From Lachnospiraceae bacterium (lineage in GTDB: Bacteria; Bacillota; Clostridia; Lachnospirales; Lachnospiraceae), in the NCBI GenBank assembly GCA_910574715.1, contig CAJTCH010000031.1, positions 1-57,842 on the forward strand: DNA of 57,842 bases. Reading direction: 5' to 3'. Under the pieces are notes generated by a model, which was given only the letters and a program-made list of their open reading frames with translations, had not been told where the DNA came from and searched no databases. Positions within the stretch are counted from its first letter, which is position 1; the number at the start of each line of letters is the position of its first letter. Below are positions 34,832 through 45,300 of this stretch, piece by piece. The position numbers and the translations under genes are program-made.

Positions 34832-34860
34832 AAAAAATAAGCGGGGAGATTCCACTCCCC
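34832..34860 (-). terminator. Terminator between sigma-like genes 2 and 3
   Basis: On the minus strand GGGGAG and CTCCCC form a stem with a six-base loop, followed by GCTTATTTTTTG. It lies just before the ATG at 34814, so it may also attenuate the downstream gene. Confidence 0.6.
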
Positions 34861-34898
34861 ACCCAGTAGCCCGCAGGATAATGGGATGTATTAGACGC

Positions 34899-35324
34899 TT
34901 ACAAAATTTTCCGCAGCTTCTTCCGCAGATGGTCTAACCTCGCATAGATGGCACCAGTCGTCAAATGCACAAGTGGGGCAATCTCCTTTGTTGAATACCC
35001 CTGCATTTTCAGCAGGACGATTTTCAAGGTACGCCCGTCTACTGCCACTAACACTTGATAAAGATTTTCGCTCTCAATCTCGTCCAGTAACTCCGCAACC
35101 GTACCCACTTCCGTCTGCCGCTCCCTGTCTGCCATATCCTCAAGGTATTCCGCAACGTCATTCGTCCATCGGTAAAACCGCCTGTTGGAATTGAAGTCTG
35201 CCCTGTCCGCTATTCGTATCTGCTCAATGGTCGCTTCATCAACGCCGCACTCACGCAGCAGCTTTTCCTCCGCTTCTTTCCAGATACGCCATTTCCTGTC
35301 CTCCCGTCCGTGGTTGTATGCCAT
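34899..35324 (-). CDS. Sigma-70-like transcription factor 2
   Basis: This 141-residue protein starts at ATG 35324, seven bases after ggagg. The last 50 residues form a region 4-like helix-turn-helix (TLKIVLLKMQGYSTKEIAPL, then VHLTTGAIYARLDHLRKKLR). The N-terminus contains AEEKLLRECGVDEATIEQIR and a Tyr/Trp-rich RRFYRWTNDVAEYLEDMADR region unlike classic sigma region 2. It is flanked by terminators on both sides, so it probably has its own promoter in the preceding gap. Confidence 0.75.
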   Translation of the reverse strand: MAYNHGREDRKWRIWKEAEEKLLRECGVDEATIEQIRIADRADFNSNRRFYRWTNDVAEYLEDMADRERQTEVGTVAELLDEIESENLYQVLVAVDGRTLKIVLLKMQGYSTKEIAPLVHLTTGAIYARLDHLRKKLRKIL

Positions 35325-35361
35325 TCTTATTTCCTCCAATCAGAATTGATTGAGAGGGCAG

Positions 35362-35404
35362 AGAAAAGCCCCCTCATTTTCCAAAAGGAAAAAACAAGGG
35401 GGCT
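35362..35404 (-). terminator. Terminator after sigma-like gene 1
   Basis: On the minus strand AGCCCCCTTG pairs with the AGGGGGCT arm across an A/T-rich loop and is followed by TTTTC. It lies 15 bases after the stop at 35419. Confidence 0.7.
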
Positions 35405-35418
35405 GAACGCCTTAAATT

Positions 35419-35928
35419 TTAACTTTCTATTATCTTTCTTAGCTTTATTAGGATTCTGGCTTTGCGTTTGTTCACAACGCTCTGGGTTATGCCTAACCTT
35501 AAACCTACTTCCCGCTCGGAAAGTCCGTCAAAAAAGATTGCCTGTATCAACTCCTGTTCATTATCCGACAGCAAAGGCAGGGCGGCTTTCAGCCTGTCCA
35601 CCATAACCGCATTGACAACGGTTTCCGCAATGTCCGCCGCTTCATCAGCGATAAAGTCCAGAGGATTCCCCTCGCTGTCCGTAAATCCATCCAGAGAAAG
35701 CAGACTGTTCTTCGTATCTAATTTTTGCAGATAACGCCACCGTTCCTTATCTCGGTAGAAGTCTGTGTATTGCTCCCTCACGACTTCAAGCAGACAGCCT
35801 TGAATGGGGATAAACAGCTTGTCCATGTAGGTCTGGTCGGCTTGCCTGCGGCGGCAGAAGTCCGTGTAAGATAATTCCACATAGCCGCCACTTTCTTTGA
35901 TATATACTTTTCTCGGTGCGTATTTCAC
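35419..35928 (-). CDS. Sigma-70-like transcription factor 1
   Basis: This 169-residue protein starts at GTG 35928, seven to eight bases after gggagg. A frame extended to 35994 crosses a hairpin. The C-terminal part is a region 4-like domain (ALPLLSDNEQELIQAIFFDG, LSEREVGLRLGITQSVVNKR). The N-terminal part contains CRRRQADQTYMDKLFIPIQG and REQYTDFYRDKERWRYLQKL. A perfect 14-bp inverted repeat lies just upstream, suggesting regulated expression. Similar sigma-like proteins are common in clostridial Tn1549/Tn4451-type elements. Confidence 0.8.
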   Translation of the reverse strand: MKYAPRKVYIKESGGYVELSYTDFCRRRQADQTYMDKLFIPIQGCLLEVVREQYTDFYRDKERWRYLQKLDTKNSLLSLDGFTDSEGNPLDFIADEAADIAETVVNAVMVDRLKAALPLLSDNEQELIQAIFFDGLSEREVGLRLGITQSVVNKRKARILIKLRKIIES

Positions 35929-35940
35929 CGCTAATACCTC

Positions 35941-35976
35941 CCATCTGAATTTTTGAAATGTAAAAAATTCAGATGG
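35941..35976. promoter_or_regulatory. 14-bp perfect inverted repeat upstream of sigma-like gene 1
   Basis: The sequence ccatctgaattttt at 35941-35954 is repeated as its inverse complement at 35963-35976, with an eight-base loop. It ends 12 bases before the GTG at 35928 and covers the start of the ribosome-binding region. It could act as an operator or as an RNA hairpin limiting translation. Confidence 0.5.
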
Positions 35977-36250
35977 AGAGGCGGAGAACGACACCGCATA
36001 TCAGAAACAGCCCTGCGGCGTATTCCGATAAAAAACGACAAAAGAAAAACCGCAAGGGCTCTGTGACCTCTACGGTTATGGGAAATACAAATTCTGTTGT
36101 ATGGAGATTGTACTTCTACTCTCAAGGTGAGAAGTACCGCTGCACTGGCAGAAATTTTTTTAACTGGTTTCCTGCCGTTCTCTGATATGCTATGTATTGA
36201 TAAATTTTACTTCGTATGAGCAGATGAATAACCGCCCGAAAAAAGAACAT

Positions 36251-36288
36251 AAAAAAATCCCTCCAAATTTAAAAACAAATTCAGAGGG
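36251..36288 (-). terminator. Minus-strand terminator between the KTR gene and the sigma-like cluster
   Basis: CCCTCTGAATTTG pairs with AAATTTGGAGGG and is followed by ATTTTTTT. The interval 35977-36365 contains this hairpin and no gene I can support. Confidence 0.6.
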
Positions 36289-36365
36289 TAATTTAGGGTA
36301 TAACAAAATAACCCACCCGAATATCGTTTTTTTTATTTGGTGAGTTTGTTCTTTCAAATACGAAA

Positions 36366-36413
36366 CAAAAAGAGCCGATGATTCGTGAATTGTTCCACAA
36401 TTTCATCGGCTCT
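36366..36413 (-). terminator. Terminator of the tet(O)-KTR unit
   Basis: An 11-bp perfect stem (AGAGCCGATGA/TCATCGGCTCT) with a 21-base loop is followed by TTTTG on the minus strand. It begins six bases after the KTR stop codon. Confidence 0.8.
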
Positions 36414-36418
36414 GCGTC

Positions 36419-36589
36419 TTAAGCGTCTGGCTCTTTGATGACAGTTATCTTCAAGTTGTCAACTTTAATCAATCTTTCTTGTCTGCATTTTGGACAATAA
36501 AGGGGATAATTCTCCAAAACAGTGTCCTTCCTAATTTTATTACGGGTTTTGCTCCCACAAACAGGACACAATATCCATTCGCATTTCAT
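36419..36589 (-). CDS. Cysteine-rich KTR domain protein
   Basis: This 56-residue protein (57 if the ATG at 36592 is used) begins MKCEWILCPVCGSKTRNKIR and has a second CPKC pair, so four cysteines form a zinc knuckle. The KTR residues after the first pair define the family pfam14205. Such genes commonly follow tetracycline-resistance genes in Firmicute elements, and their role is unknown. It lies 51 bases downstream of tet(O) with no terminator between them, so it should be cotranscribed. The nearest Shine-Dalgarno-like aaagga is rather far, about 14 bases. Confidence 0.85.
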   Translation of the reverse strand: MKCEWILCPVCGSKTRNKIRKDTVLENYPLYCPKCRQERLIKVDNLKITVIKEPDA

Positions 36590-36643
36590 CATAATTAGTC
36601 TCTAATCCTTTCAAATCTCATTTTATACGACTTTTGCAAGCTG

Positions 36644-38563
36644 TTAAGCTAACTTGTGGAACATATGCCGAACCTTATCTATACGGCTATTCGGGCGGCG
36701 GGGTTGGCAAATAAATTTACCAATAGCTGGCTGGTATCCTTTTAACTCTGTCAAGCAGACTCCCTGCCCATTTGTGAAATAAGTTAAATCGTTCCTGTAT
36801 TCTTGAATACATCTGGCAGGGATTTCTCCTTTCAGAATGACCTCGTCATTCTTTATCTGAGTACTTACAATATCTGCACTATACCTTGGAGCATCATGAT
36901 ACGCCCGTGAGAGATATTCCTGCGGTGCATAAATTTCAAAGTGGAGATATGGCTCTAATAGTTCTGTCCCTGCTTTTTTTAAAGCCTGCTCCAATACGAT
37001 AGGGGAAAGCAGCCGAAAGTCTGCGGGGGTACTTACAGGACTATAATACAATCCATATTCAAAACAGATTTTACAGTCTGTCACTTTCCATCCATACAGC
37101 CCCTGCTCGCAGCCATAAAGAACCCCCTCCATAACCGCATTTTGGAACGATTGGTTTAAATATCCAAGTGAAACTCTGCTTTCATACTGCACTCCGCTTC
37201 CAATAGGGAGCGGCTCTATAGACAACCCGACAGAAGCCCAGAAAGGATTTGGCGGGACTTCTATGTGGATGGTATATTCTGCTTTTCTAAGCGGTCTTTC
37301 CATATATATAACAGTAGGCTCTTTTATTTCTGCCTCCACATGATATTTTTCCTCAAGGATGGCACAAATGACTTCCATCTGCACATTCCCCAAAAAAGAA
37401 AGTATAATCTCATGCGTTGTAGTATCCACATAATATTTTAAAAGAGGGTCGCCATCTGAAATTTCTGTAAGTGCCCCAAGCAATATTTCCCGCTGTTCAG
37501 ATTTCTTTACTGCAATCGTTGTTTGGAGCATAGGGAGAGGATTTTCAATAAATTTTCTCTGCGGCAACAGCATTTCGTTCCCCAAAATACTGTTTAGCTG
37601 CAAAACATCATTTGGTAAAATTACAATATCACCAGAGCAGGCTGTATCGGATGAATATAATTCACCGTTTGTCGGAACACACATCTCTGTGATTTTTATT
37701 TTCTCTTTTTCAGATATTCTAATAACATCCCTCAAATGCAATGTTCCGCTATATATACGCACATAAACAAAACGCCGCCTTTTCTCTGAATATTCAATCT
37801 TAAAAACCTGCCCGCATAGTTCAGATTGACCTTCAGGCGTTGATGAATAAAATTTACTGGCAATCACTTCTATAAGCTGCCGAATCCCCAGATTGTTTTT
37901 AGCGCTTCCGTGATAAACGGGAAATAACGTTCCGTTTTGGAATCTCCTGTTTTCTTCCTGTTCCAGTTCTGACATTTTAAACGGTTTCCCTGACATATAT
38001 TTCTCTAATAGTTCATCGTTTCCCATAATTACCGCATCCCACTGTTCCATATCGTCATTGTCCGTTACATTTATATGGGGATGCTGCCCAACCTTTTGCT
38101 TCACTATAATTTCCGAAGAAAGCTTTGCTTTCATCTCTCGATATACCATTGGCAAATCAATCCCCTCTTGGTCAATTTTATTGATGAAAAAAATTGTTGG
38201 AATCTTCATTGTCTGTAGTGCATGAAACAGTATACGGGTCTGTGCCTGTATGCCATCCTTTGCAGAAACTAATAATACTGCTCCGTCTAATACGGATAAA
38301 GAACGGTATACTTCCGCCAAAAAATCCATATGGCCTGGCGTATCTATAATGTTGACTTTTACATCCTCCCACTGAAAAGATGTCACTGCTGTCTGGATAG
38401 TGATTCCCCTTTGACGCTCCAAATTCATTGTATCTGTCCTTGTTGTGCCTTCATCTACGCTCCCTAGTTCTGCAATTGCACCACTGGTATACAATAAACT
38501 TTCCGTTAATGTTGTCTTTCCTGCGTCAACGTGAGCCAGAATGCCTAAGTTAATTATTTTCAT
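36644..38563 (-). CDS. tet(O): Tetracycline resistance ribosomal protection protein Tet(O)
   Basis: This 639-residue GTPase resembles EF-G and removes tetracycline from the ribosome. GTPase motifs are G1 [14 protein letters not shown]2 [13 protein letters not shown]3 [10 protein letters not shown] and G4 FINKIDQEG. The C-terminal domains IV-V end [17 protein letters not shown]. The text agrees with Tet(O) as I remember it throughout, including [18 protein letters not shown], and differs clearly from Tet(W) and Tet(M). Small differences such as [14 protein letters not shown] may be allelic, and a mosaic allele cannot be excluded without alignment. ATG 38563 follows ataggagg. A leader peptide and attenuator precede it. 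Confidence 0.95.
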   Translation of the reverse strand: MKIINLGILAHVDAGKTTLTESLLYTSGAIAELGSVDEGTTRTDTMNLERQRGITIQTAVTSFQWEDVKVNIIDTPGHMDFLAEVYRSLSVLDGAVLLVSAKDGIQAQTRILFHALQTMKIPTIFFINKIDQEGIDLPMVYREMKAKLSSEIIVKQKVGQHPHINVTDNDDMEQWDAVIMGNDELLEKYMSGKPFKMSELEQEENRRFQNGTLFPVYHGSAKNNLGIRQLIEVIASKFYSSTPEGQSELCGQVFKIEYSEKRRRFVYVRIYSGTLHLRDVIRISEKEKIKITEMCVPTNGELYSSDTACSGDIVILPNDVLQLNSILGNEMLLPQRKFIENPLPMLQTTIAVKKSEQREILLGALTEISDGDPLLKYYVDTTTHEIILSFLGNVQMEVICAILEEKYHVEAEIKEPTVIYMERPLRKAEYTIHIEVPPNPFWASVGLSIEPLPIGSGVQYESRVSLGYLNQSFQNAVMEGVLYGCEQGLYGWKVTDCKICFEYGLYYSPVSTPADFRLLSPIVLEQALKKAGTELLEPYLHFEIYAPQEYLSRAYHDAPRYSADIVSTQIKNDEVILKGEIPARCIQEYRNDLTYFTNGQGVCLTELKGYQPAIGKFICQPRRPNSRIDKVRHMFHKLA

Positions 38564-38601
38564 GTGATTTTCCTCCTATCAACACCCAAAAAAGGGCATA
38601 A

Positions 38602-38636
38602 AAATACCCAGTGATAAATACTCCTATCACTGGGTA
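38602..38636 (-). terminator. Attenuator hairpin upstream of tet(O)
   Basis: On the minus strand ACCCAGTGATA pairs perfectly with TATCACTGGGT (11 bp, eight-base loop) and is followed by ATTTTT. It lies between the leader peptide and the tet(O) start, as in the Tn916 tet(M) attenuation control. Confidence 0.8.
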
Positions 38637-38787
38637 AATAACTCCAATAGCCCCAAAACACTTATATGTTTTCGGGCATATAAAATTACATGATAAAAGT
38701 ATTCTTAAACTGGGTACAAAAAACTAAGCCCCATATTAAAAATGAAACGGGACTGCTACTTTTTGTTCCCACTATCAAATTGACAGT

Positions 38788-38811
38788 TTATTTAAGAATA
38801 CCTTGCCGCAT
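38788..38811 (-). CDS. tet(O) leader peptide
   Basis: This reading frame of seven codons encodes MRQGILK behind an aaggag site. Its 3' part (GGTATTCTTAAATAAACTG) is complementary to a later cagtttaagaatac segment. Translation status can therefore change the RNA fold, as for the tet(M) leader of Tn916. Confidence 0.75.
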   Translation of the reverse strand: MRQGILK

Positions 38812-38843
38812 ATTTATTAACTCCTTGTATAATACTGAATCTA

Positions 38844-38872
38844 ATTATATTCCTTAACCCTTTATTTGTCAA
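38844..38872 (-). promoter_or_regulatory. Consensus promoter of tet(O)
   Basis: On the minus strand TTGACA and TATAAT are separated by exactly 17 bases, 32 bases before the leader-peptide ATG. Both hexamers are perfect sigma-A consensus. Confidence 0.85.
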
Positions 38873-38890
38873 GCTGACAAACTAAAGCAG

Positions 38891-38918
38891 AAAAAGCGGC
38901 AGGATTTCCCCCTGCCAC
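38891..38918 (-). terminator. Terminator after tnpV
   Basis: On the minus strand GTGGCAGG pairs with CCTGCCGC across a short loop and is followed by TTTTT. It starts 12 bases after the stop at 38930 and separates tnpV from the tet(O) promoter. Confidence 0.7.
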
Positions 38919-38929
38919 TAATCATCTGT

Positions 38930-39304
38930 TTATGCAAAAATAATTTCCTTTTCTACAATCTCTTTCGCGCAAGCCCTTATGTTATTGAGGCATCCTGTCC
39001 ATTCTAAGGCGTTTTCTGCCTTTAGCTGTTCCGTTATGCCCTGTGCCTGTTTCATACCCTCTATGAGCCTTTCAAAGCGTTCCTGTGCCTGTCTGTCAAT
39101 GTCGGCAAGGTAAGCGTTAAGTCTGCCGCTTGTAAGAAGATTGGTGTATGTAACTTTACAGTGATGCTTCAGATAATCCAAATGCCGCTGTCCCCAGATG
39201 CCTATCGGCTGTTCTTCTTCGGCGGGTACAGTTAAGCACGGTATTAAATAATCGCCTTGCCTTTCGTATTTGCCGCCCATTTCCTCAAAAATTGTCTTTG
39301 CCAT
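38930..39304 (-). CDS. tnpV: TnpV-like transposon protein of the nested element
   Basis: This 124-residue protein has the TnpV pattern: GGKYERQGDYLIPCLTVPAE, then YLKHHCKVTYTNLLTSGRLN and a C-terminal NNIRACAKEIVEKEI. TnpV is a small protein of unknown function in Tn4451 and related elements. The start ATG at 39304 follows aatgtggaggtaacag. Its first 20 bases overlap the chimeric end of the giant helicase gene. It lies at the end of the nested element opposite the recombinase. A relative with about the same length is encoded at 45806-46171. Confidence 0.85.
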   Translation of the reverse strand: MAKTIFEEMGGKYERQGDYLIPCLTVPAEEEQPIGIWGQRHLDYLKHHCKVTYTNLLTSGRLNAYLADIDRQAQERFERLIEGMKQAQGITEQLKAENALEWTGCLNNIRACAKEIVEKEIIFA

Positions 39305-42300
39305 TGTCTGTTACCTCCACATTCTTTTTTATTTTGAATGTCCGCAAAATCCGTCCTACATCTCGTGGGCGCCAGGGGCAGTCGAGGTCATGGGATGCAA
39401 TGATTAAATTTTGTACATTAGTCCCGGCTCCCATCTTGAATGTGCTGCCCATCAGCACACGGACGGAACCATTCCTTAACTTTGCAAACAATTCCTTTTT
39501 CTTTACATCCGTATTTGCCTCATGAATGAAAGCAATCTCTTCTTTTGGGATTCCCTTTGCAATCAGCTTATCCCGCACGTCATTATAGACACTGAAACTG
39601 CCATCGTTTTTTGGCGTGGACAGATCGCTAAACAATAATTGTGTCAGCTTTTTTTCCTTCCCTTGCTCCCAATAGCGGTAGACTTCTTCCACGCAGGCAT
39701 TCACCTTGCTTCCTACCTCATCCGGCAGCAACTCGTTCATAAGCCTCTGGTCAAGCGCCAGTTTCCGCCCGTCATTGGTAATCAGCAGCATGTTGTCTTC
39801 GGCAGGTAAGACCATGCCCTTCCGGATACGCTCCGCACGGTTCCCCAGCTCTTCTACCATTTCCTTTTGTATCTCGCTTGGCTTCACTGTAACCACACGG
39901 TATTCCGCCTCCGGCACAGGAAGGTTCAGCATATCTGCGGTCTGGATGTCCGCCACCTCCCGAAACATCATCATCAGTTCCGGCAGATTATAAAACCTTG
40001 CAAATCTTGTTTTCATCCGGTATCCACTGCCCTCCGGGGCGAGTTCTATCGCTGTAACCGTCTCGCCAAAGGTCGATGCCCATGCGTCAAAATGCTGCAG
40101 GTTCCGTTCTACAAGCGCCGGATATTGCAGATATCTCTGCATGGTATACAGCTCCGTCATACTGTTCGACACTGGGGTTCCTGTGGCAAAGACAACTCCA
40201 CGCCCGCCTGTGATCTCATCCAGGTAACGGCATTTCATGAACATATCCGAAGACTTCTGCGCCTCTGTCTGTGCGATGCCTCCTACATTGCGCATCTTAC
40301 TATAGAGGTAAAGATTTTTGTAACTGTCCGCTTCGTCTACAAATAGGCGGTCAATCCCTAATTCTTCAAAGCATATCACACCATCCTTCCTGCTCTGGTC
40401 ATTCAGTTTTTTCAGCCGGGTTTCCAGTGACTTCTTCGTCCGTTCCAACTGTTTTACGGAGAACCGGCTCCCATGGCGTGCCTTCAGTTCGGAAATCCCA
40501 TCAATCACCTCGGCAATCTGCATTTCCAGAGTACGTTGCTGACGCTCCACACTTAAAGGTATTTTCTCAAATTGTGAATGCCCGATGATCACCGCATCCA
40601 CATCACTGGCGGCAATCCTGGCACAGAACTTCTTCCGGTTCTTGGTCTCAAAATCTTTCTTCGTAGCCACAAGAAGATTCGCTGCCGGATATAGCTGTAA
40701 CCACTCGGAAGCAAACTGCTCGATGATGTGGTTCGGCACTACGACCATAGATTTACTGCACAGCCCCAGCCGCCTGCTTTCCATTGCCGCCGCAACCATG
40801 GTGTACGTCTTCCCTGCTCCCACGACATACGCAAGCAGTGTATTTCCTCCATAAATAATACGGGCAGCGCCGTTGACCTGGTGCTGCCTTAATTGAATCT
40901 CCGGGTTCATCCCGTAAAATTTCAGATGGCTCCCGTCATATTCCCGTGGACGGATTGCGTTAAAATGCTCATTATAATACTTCGTCAGCCTCTGCCTGCG
41001 TTCCGGATCACTCCAGATCCAGTCCTGGAACGCCTGCTTAATCAAGTCCTGTTTTCCCTGTGCAATGGCTGTCTCATCCCTGTTTAGGATTGCCTTTCTC
41101 TTTCCTTCTTCATCCTCCACATAGTCATAGACACGAGTATCCCTAAGATTCAAGGTATCTTCCATAATCTTGTAGGCATTAGCACGATGCGTTCCATAGG
41201 TGTTGTTTGCTTTTACATTTCCCTTATCAATACTCTTTCCCTCAATATTCCATTCCCCCGTATATTTAGAAAAATGGACTTCAATGCAGGATTTCAAATA
41301 ATCTGAAGTATCCAGCAGCCAAAACATAAACTTCCTCACATCTGTCTCCGGTATCCAGGTCGCACCAAGCCTTACACTGATTTCCAATGCCGTCAGGTCT
41401 TTGGGCTGTACTTTCTCCAATGCCTCCACGTTACTTTTATAAATGTCAGATACCTGTGCCGCTATCCTTGCCTGCTTTAACTTCTCCCTCACATTGCCGG
41501 ATAGATACTCATCCTCGGATACATACTGCGGTTTCTCATCGTCCGGGATAACTGATTCCCGTTGACTCTTCCTGATCTCCGGCCCCCGGAAGATGACGCC
41601 GCTCAGCTCATGCTCGATCTCCTCCGCACTTTTTCCGGTAAGGGAACACATATAATCCATGTCCACACACGCTTTCTCAGCCAGAGACACCGACAATGCC
41701 TCACTGGCTGTATCCACCTTCGTGACTGCCTCATGCGGTTTGATGGTACGCTTGGTAAACATATCTGCCTTGCGTTTTAACGTTCCATCCTCTGCCAGGA
41801 CCTCCAGGGAACAAAGCAGGGGATAACTTCCGTCATCCGAGAATACCATGCTGTTTGCCCTGGCATTCAGAAGACCATATTTTCTCTGAAAGGAATCATA
41901 TAACTGATTTAGCTTTTTCTGCTGTTCCCCTATCTCACGGTCAGAGTAACCTTCTGTCTGATAGAAGATCAACTCCCGCACACAATCCCGAATCGCAATC
42001 ATTCCTTTGATGCGGTTCAGCCCCGTTACAGAACTATCCACCAGCTTCATCCGGCTGTTCTCCCGGTAATACACCCTGCCTCCTGCCACCGTGTAAGAGA
42101 AATTCGCTACAGACAGATCCGCCGGGATACCATAGTCCCCCTCTTCTACCATTTCACTGGTCTCATATTCCGGAATCTCTGCTAGGATCTTTGTGATCGC
42201 TTCCTTTAATAATTCCGCAAGATTACTGTCCGGAAATGGATTGCAGACCAGCTTCGGTCCATAAGCGCCCATCACAATCTCCAACTCCCCAAGAACCATC

Positions 42301-45300
42301 TCCGGATGTTCCTGGAAATAGGGATTGATACATACGATACGCCGTCTGTTTTCTCCCTTTGTATTCACAAATTCATTTTCATATAACTTCTTTGCATCAA
42401 TCCATTCCGGCATGTCCGTACTTAAGTCACGCAGGCTCTCCCGTTTCTGGAAAAACAGGATATCCGCATTCGTATCTGTCCCGGCGTTATACAGGAATGC
42501 ATTATTAGGCAGCTTGATTGCTCCCAGCATATCACATTTCTCAGCGATATATTTCCTTGCACGGTTATCCATCTTATCCATAGTACCGCCGCCAATACCG
42601 CTTGAAGTGACCAACGCCAGTACACCGTTTGGTCTTATTTTATCAATGGATTTCGCTATAAAGTAATCATGGATCAGAAAATTCAGCTTGTCATATTTCT
42701 TATCCAGAACCTTGTAATTCCCAAACGGGATATTTCCAATCACCACATCAAAGAAACTGTCCGGCAGGTTTACTTCCTCAAATCCCTGCACTGCTATCGT
42801 AGATTTCTGGTAAAGCTGCTGCGCAATCCTGCCGGAAATGCTGTCGATCTCTACCCCGTATATCCTACAGTCAGACAGACTTTCCGGCTTCATCCCTGCA
42901 AAATTCCCTGTGCCGCAGCTTGGCTCCAGGATGTTGCCGGACTTAAGCCCCATATTCTCCAATGCCTCGTACATAGCACGGATCACAACCGGCGGTGTAT
43001 AAAATGCAGACAGGGTAGACTCTCTTGCAGACTTGTATTCTTCTTCCGTCAAGACAACCTTTAATTCCAGATATTCTGTACCCCATTCTTCTTTTGTCTC
43101 GTCAAAGGCATCCGCCAGTCCGCCCCAACCTACATAGCCTGCCAGGATCTCCTGCTCGTCCGGCGTGGCGTACCGGTTCTCTTCTTCACACTTCTTCAGC
43201 ATCTGGATAGCCCTGATATTTGCCCGGAACTTCTGCTTTTCCCCTCCGCATCCCAGTTCATCATTCGTGATCCGGTACTGGCTTCTCTCTGCCTGCGGGA
43301 TCTCCGGATGCAGGTCAAAGGACTTCATACCTGTTGATGGTCTCTGTTTCATCCAGGATGGCATGAGACTTTCTGGTGAATCTCCGCCTTCCTCTGCCGT
43401 GATCCCTGTCTCCTGTTCATATAATAAACCGCCAGACGGCTTGGTATCCTGCTCTCCTTGCAGCTGCTCTATTACCTGTGCTTCTTGCTCTTTAAGCAGA
43501 TCATAGACAAATTGTAAGGACTCACGCCTAAAGATGGGAAATCCAGTGCCCTCCTGGAATGTGATGTCTTTTAAGCTCACATTACCGGTGTCCGCATCCA
43601 CACTGTCAACGGCAAACTTTCGTTCCTCCAATATCAGCTCAACGCCAATCGGGATATCCTCCGGTGTCGGCTCATACTTTTCTTTTGCCGGCTGGTATCC
43701 CTGCTCCCGGATGTTCTTGAACCATTGGCTTGCAAATAGGTTTAGTTCCTTCTCCAGTACCTTATTCACGATTCCATCCACAACTACCCTGTCAAACCGG
43801 TTCAATTTATCTTGTTGGTATGTCCTGGCATTCAGCGTCTGAGCCTCATGGTCAACAACAAATTCCATATCCGGATCTGCAAAGGCATCCCCATTCTCTG
43901 TAAAATAATGGGAAACAGCGATCCGGTTCTCCCCGATCTGCTCCACAGTAAGCGGCATAAATGATTCTCCCGCCTCAAACCTTTTTGATTCCTGTTCCTG
44001 CCGCAGGACTTCCGGTGCAAGCTCCATCATCGTCCGGTAATTCCGGTGTGCTGCGGTAAATTTTCTCTGTGGTTTAGCTGGTGATTTTACTGTTTTTTTA
44101 TCCTGTTTATATTCGGTTACACTCTCCTGCGGCTTCTCTGCCACCGGAACTTCTTCTTTATCGCCCCCTTTTCTTTCCCCACCAACCTCTGGTACACGCT
44201 CTTGCTCTCCCGTTTTTTCTATAGCAGGTTCTTCTTCTGTTCCCCTTCTATTTCCTTGGCTTCTTAACTCTTCGGCATCCGGTTTCTCTTTCTCTTCCAT
44301 CGACGGCTCTGGAATTATCTTTTTACTTTTCAGATAATCATTAGCCGGATTCTCCCTTAGCTTCACTTCGAACTCTTCACGGGACATCTCTTTTGTAAAC
44401 AAAGGATATCTCTGATCCTGCAGCACAACCGTATCGTCTGAAAGGAATTGGATTTCATAGGCGTCTGTTCCAATCCATACAGTAGTTCCTATATCTATAT
44501 CATAAGGCGGATGCATTGCAGAAAGATTTCCCATGGCTCCTACTTGTGAATCTGAATTTTGAGTCAATACAGATTCTTGTACCGGCGCAGGCTCTTGAGT
44601 CTGTGCCAGTAAAGAGTCTGTACCTCTTCCAATGGAAGGTATGCCATGCAAAGGCAAAGCCGATGTTTCTCTTTCGGCTGGTAGAGGTGTAAACAGGCTG
44701 TAAGTTCCATCCCGGTAACCCATAAGGTTCCTGTATGCTTTCTGCATAGATTCATAATTTTGATCAAAATCTGCGGTATTATCCAGCATTTCGGACATAG
44801 ACAGCAGTAGTTCTTCTACTCTTGAAGTATCTGCAAGTTGTAATCCGATCTCCCTAATCGCCAGCTCATAACTACTTCCATGTGTATATGGACGTACCAC
44901 ATTTTCCGGCTGGCGGGAATAAAACATATAAATTTCACCTGCAAGGACATGTTTCTCATATTCCGGAATGCCTGCCAATTCTTTTTCCGACATATACCGA
45001 TTTACCGCAATCAGTTCATCAATACGATCCGCCACCTTACTCCATTTTAAAAGGATTTTTGGCGCCTCGTCTTCATATCCCCGGTGTAATACAATCCCCT
45101 TGGAATCATGGTCTTCCCCGATGCCCGTTCCTGCTAAGACAGAAGAACGTCCGCCTATTCCGTATTCATTTTTTAGGAAATCAGCTTTTTCTTTCCTGGA
45201 ATGCCCCTGCAGGAAATAGGAGTAAATGCGGTACTTTCCATACTGAATAACACTGCCTGAAGAAAGTACCGTATCAATCAACTCCTGTGAAAATGAGAAA

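Larger units (their letters stand above)
28411..39359 (-). mobile_element. Nested integrative mobilizable element carrying tet(O)
   Basis: About 10.95 kb interrupts the giant helicase gene. Both junctions carry GAT (complement of 28408-28410 and 39360-39362), consistent with a 2-3 bp core duplicated by a large serine recombinase. Contents in transcription order are tnpV, tet(O) with leader, a Cys-rich KTR gene, three sigma-like factors, a RepA-like ATPase, 44-bp repeats, a MobV relaxase, ParB, a PC4-like gene, a small gene and the recombinase. There are no VirB4/VirD4 genes, so it depends on a helper, plausibly the surrounding ICE. Confidence 0.88.

Noticed and set aside
35973..36185. 70-codon plus-strand frame upstream of sigma-like gene 1
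   Set aside because: It starts inside the 14-bp hairpin, lacks a Shine-Dalgarno site and runs against the direction of all genes in the element.
38880..39304. Interpretation of the nested element as a complete ICE
   Set aside because: It has a relaxase and recombinase but no VirB4, coupling protein or channel genes, so it can only be mobilizable.
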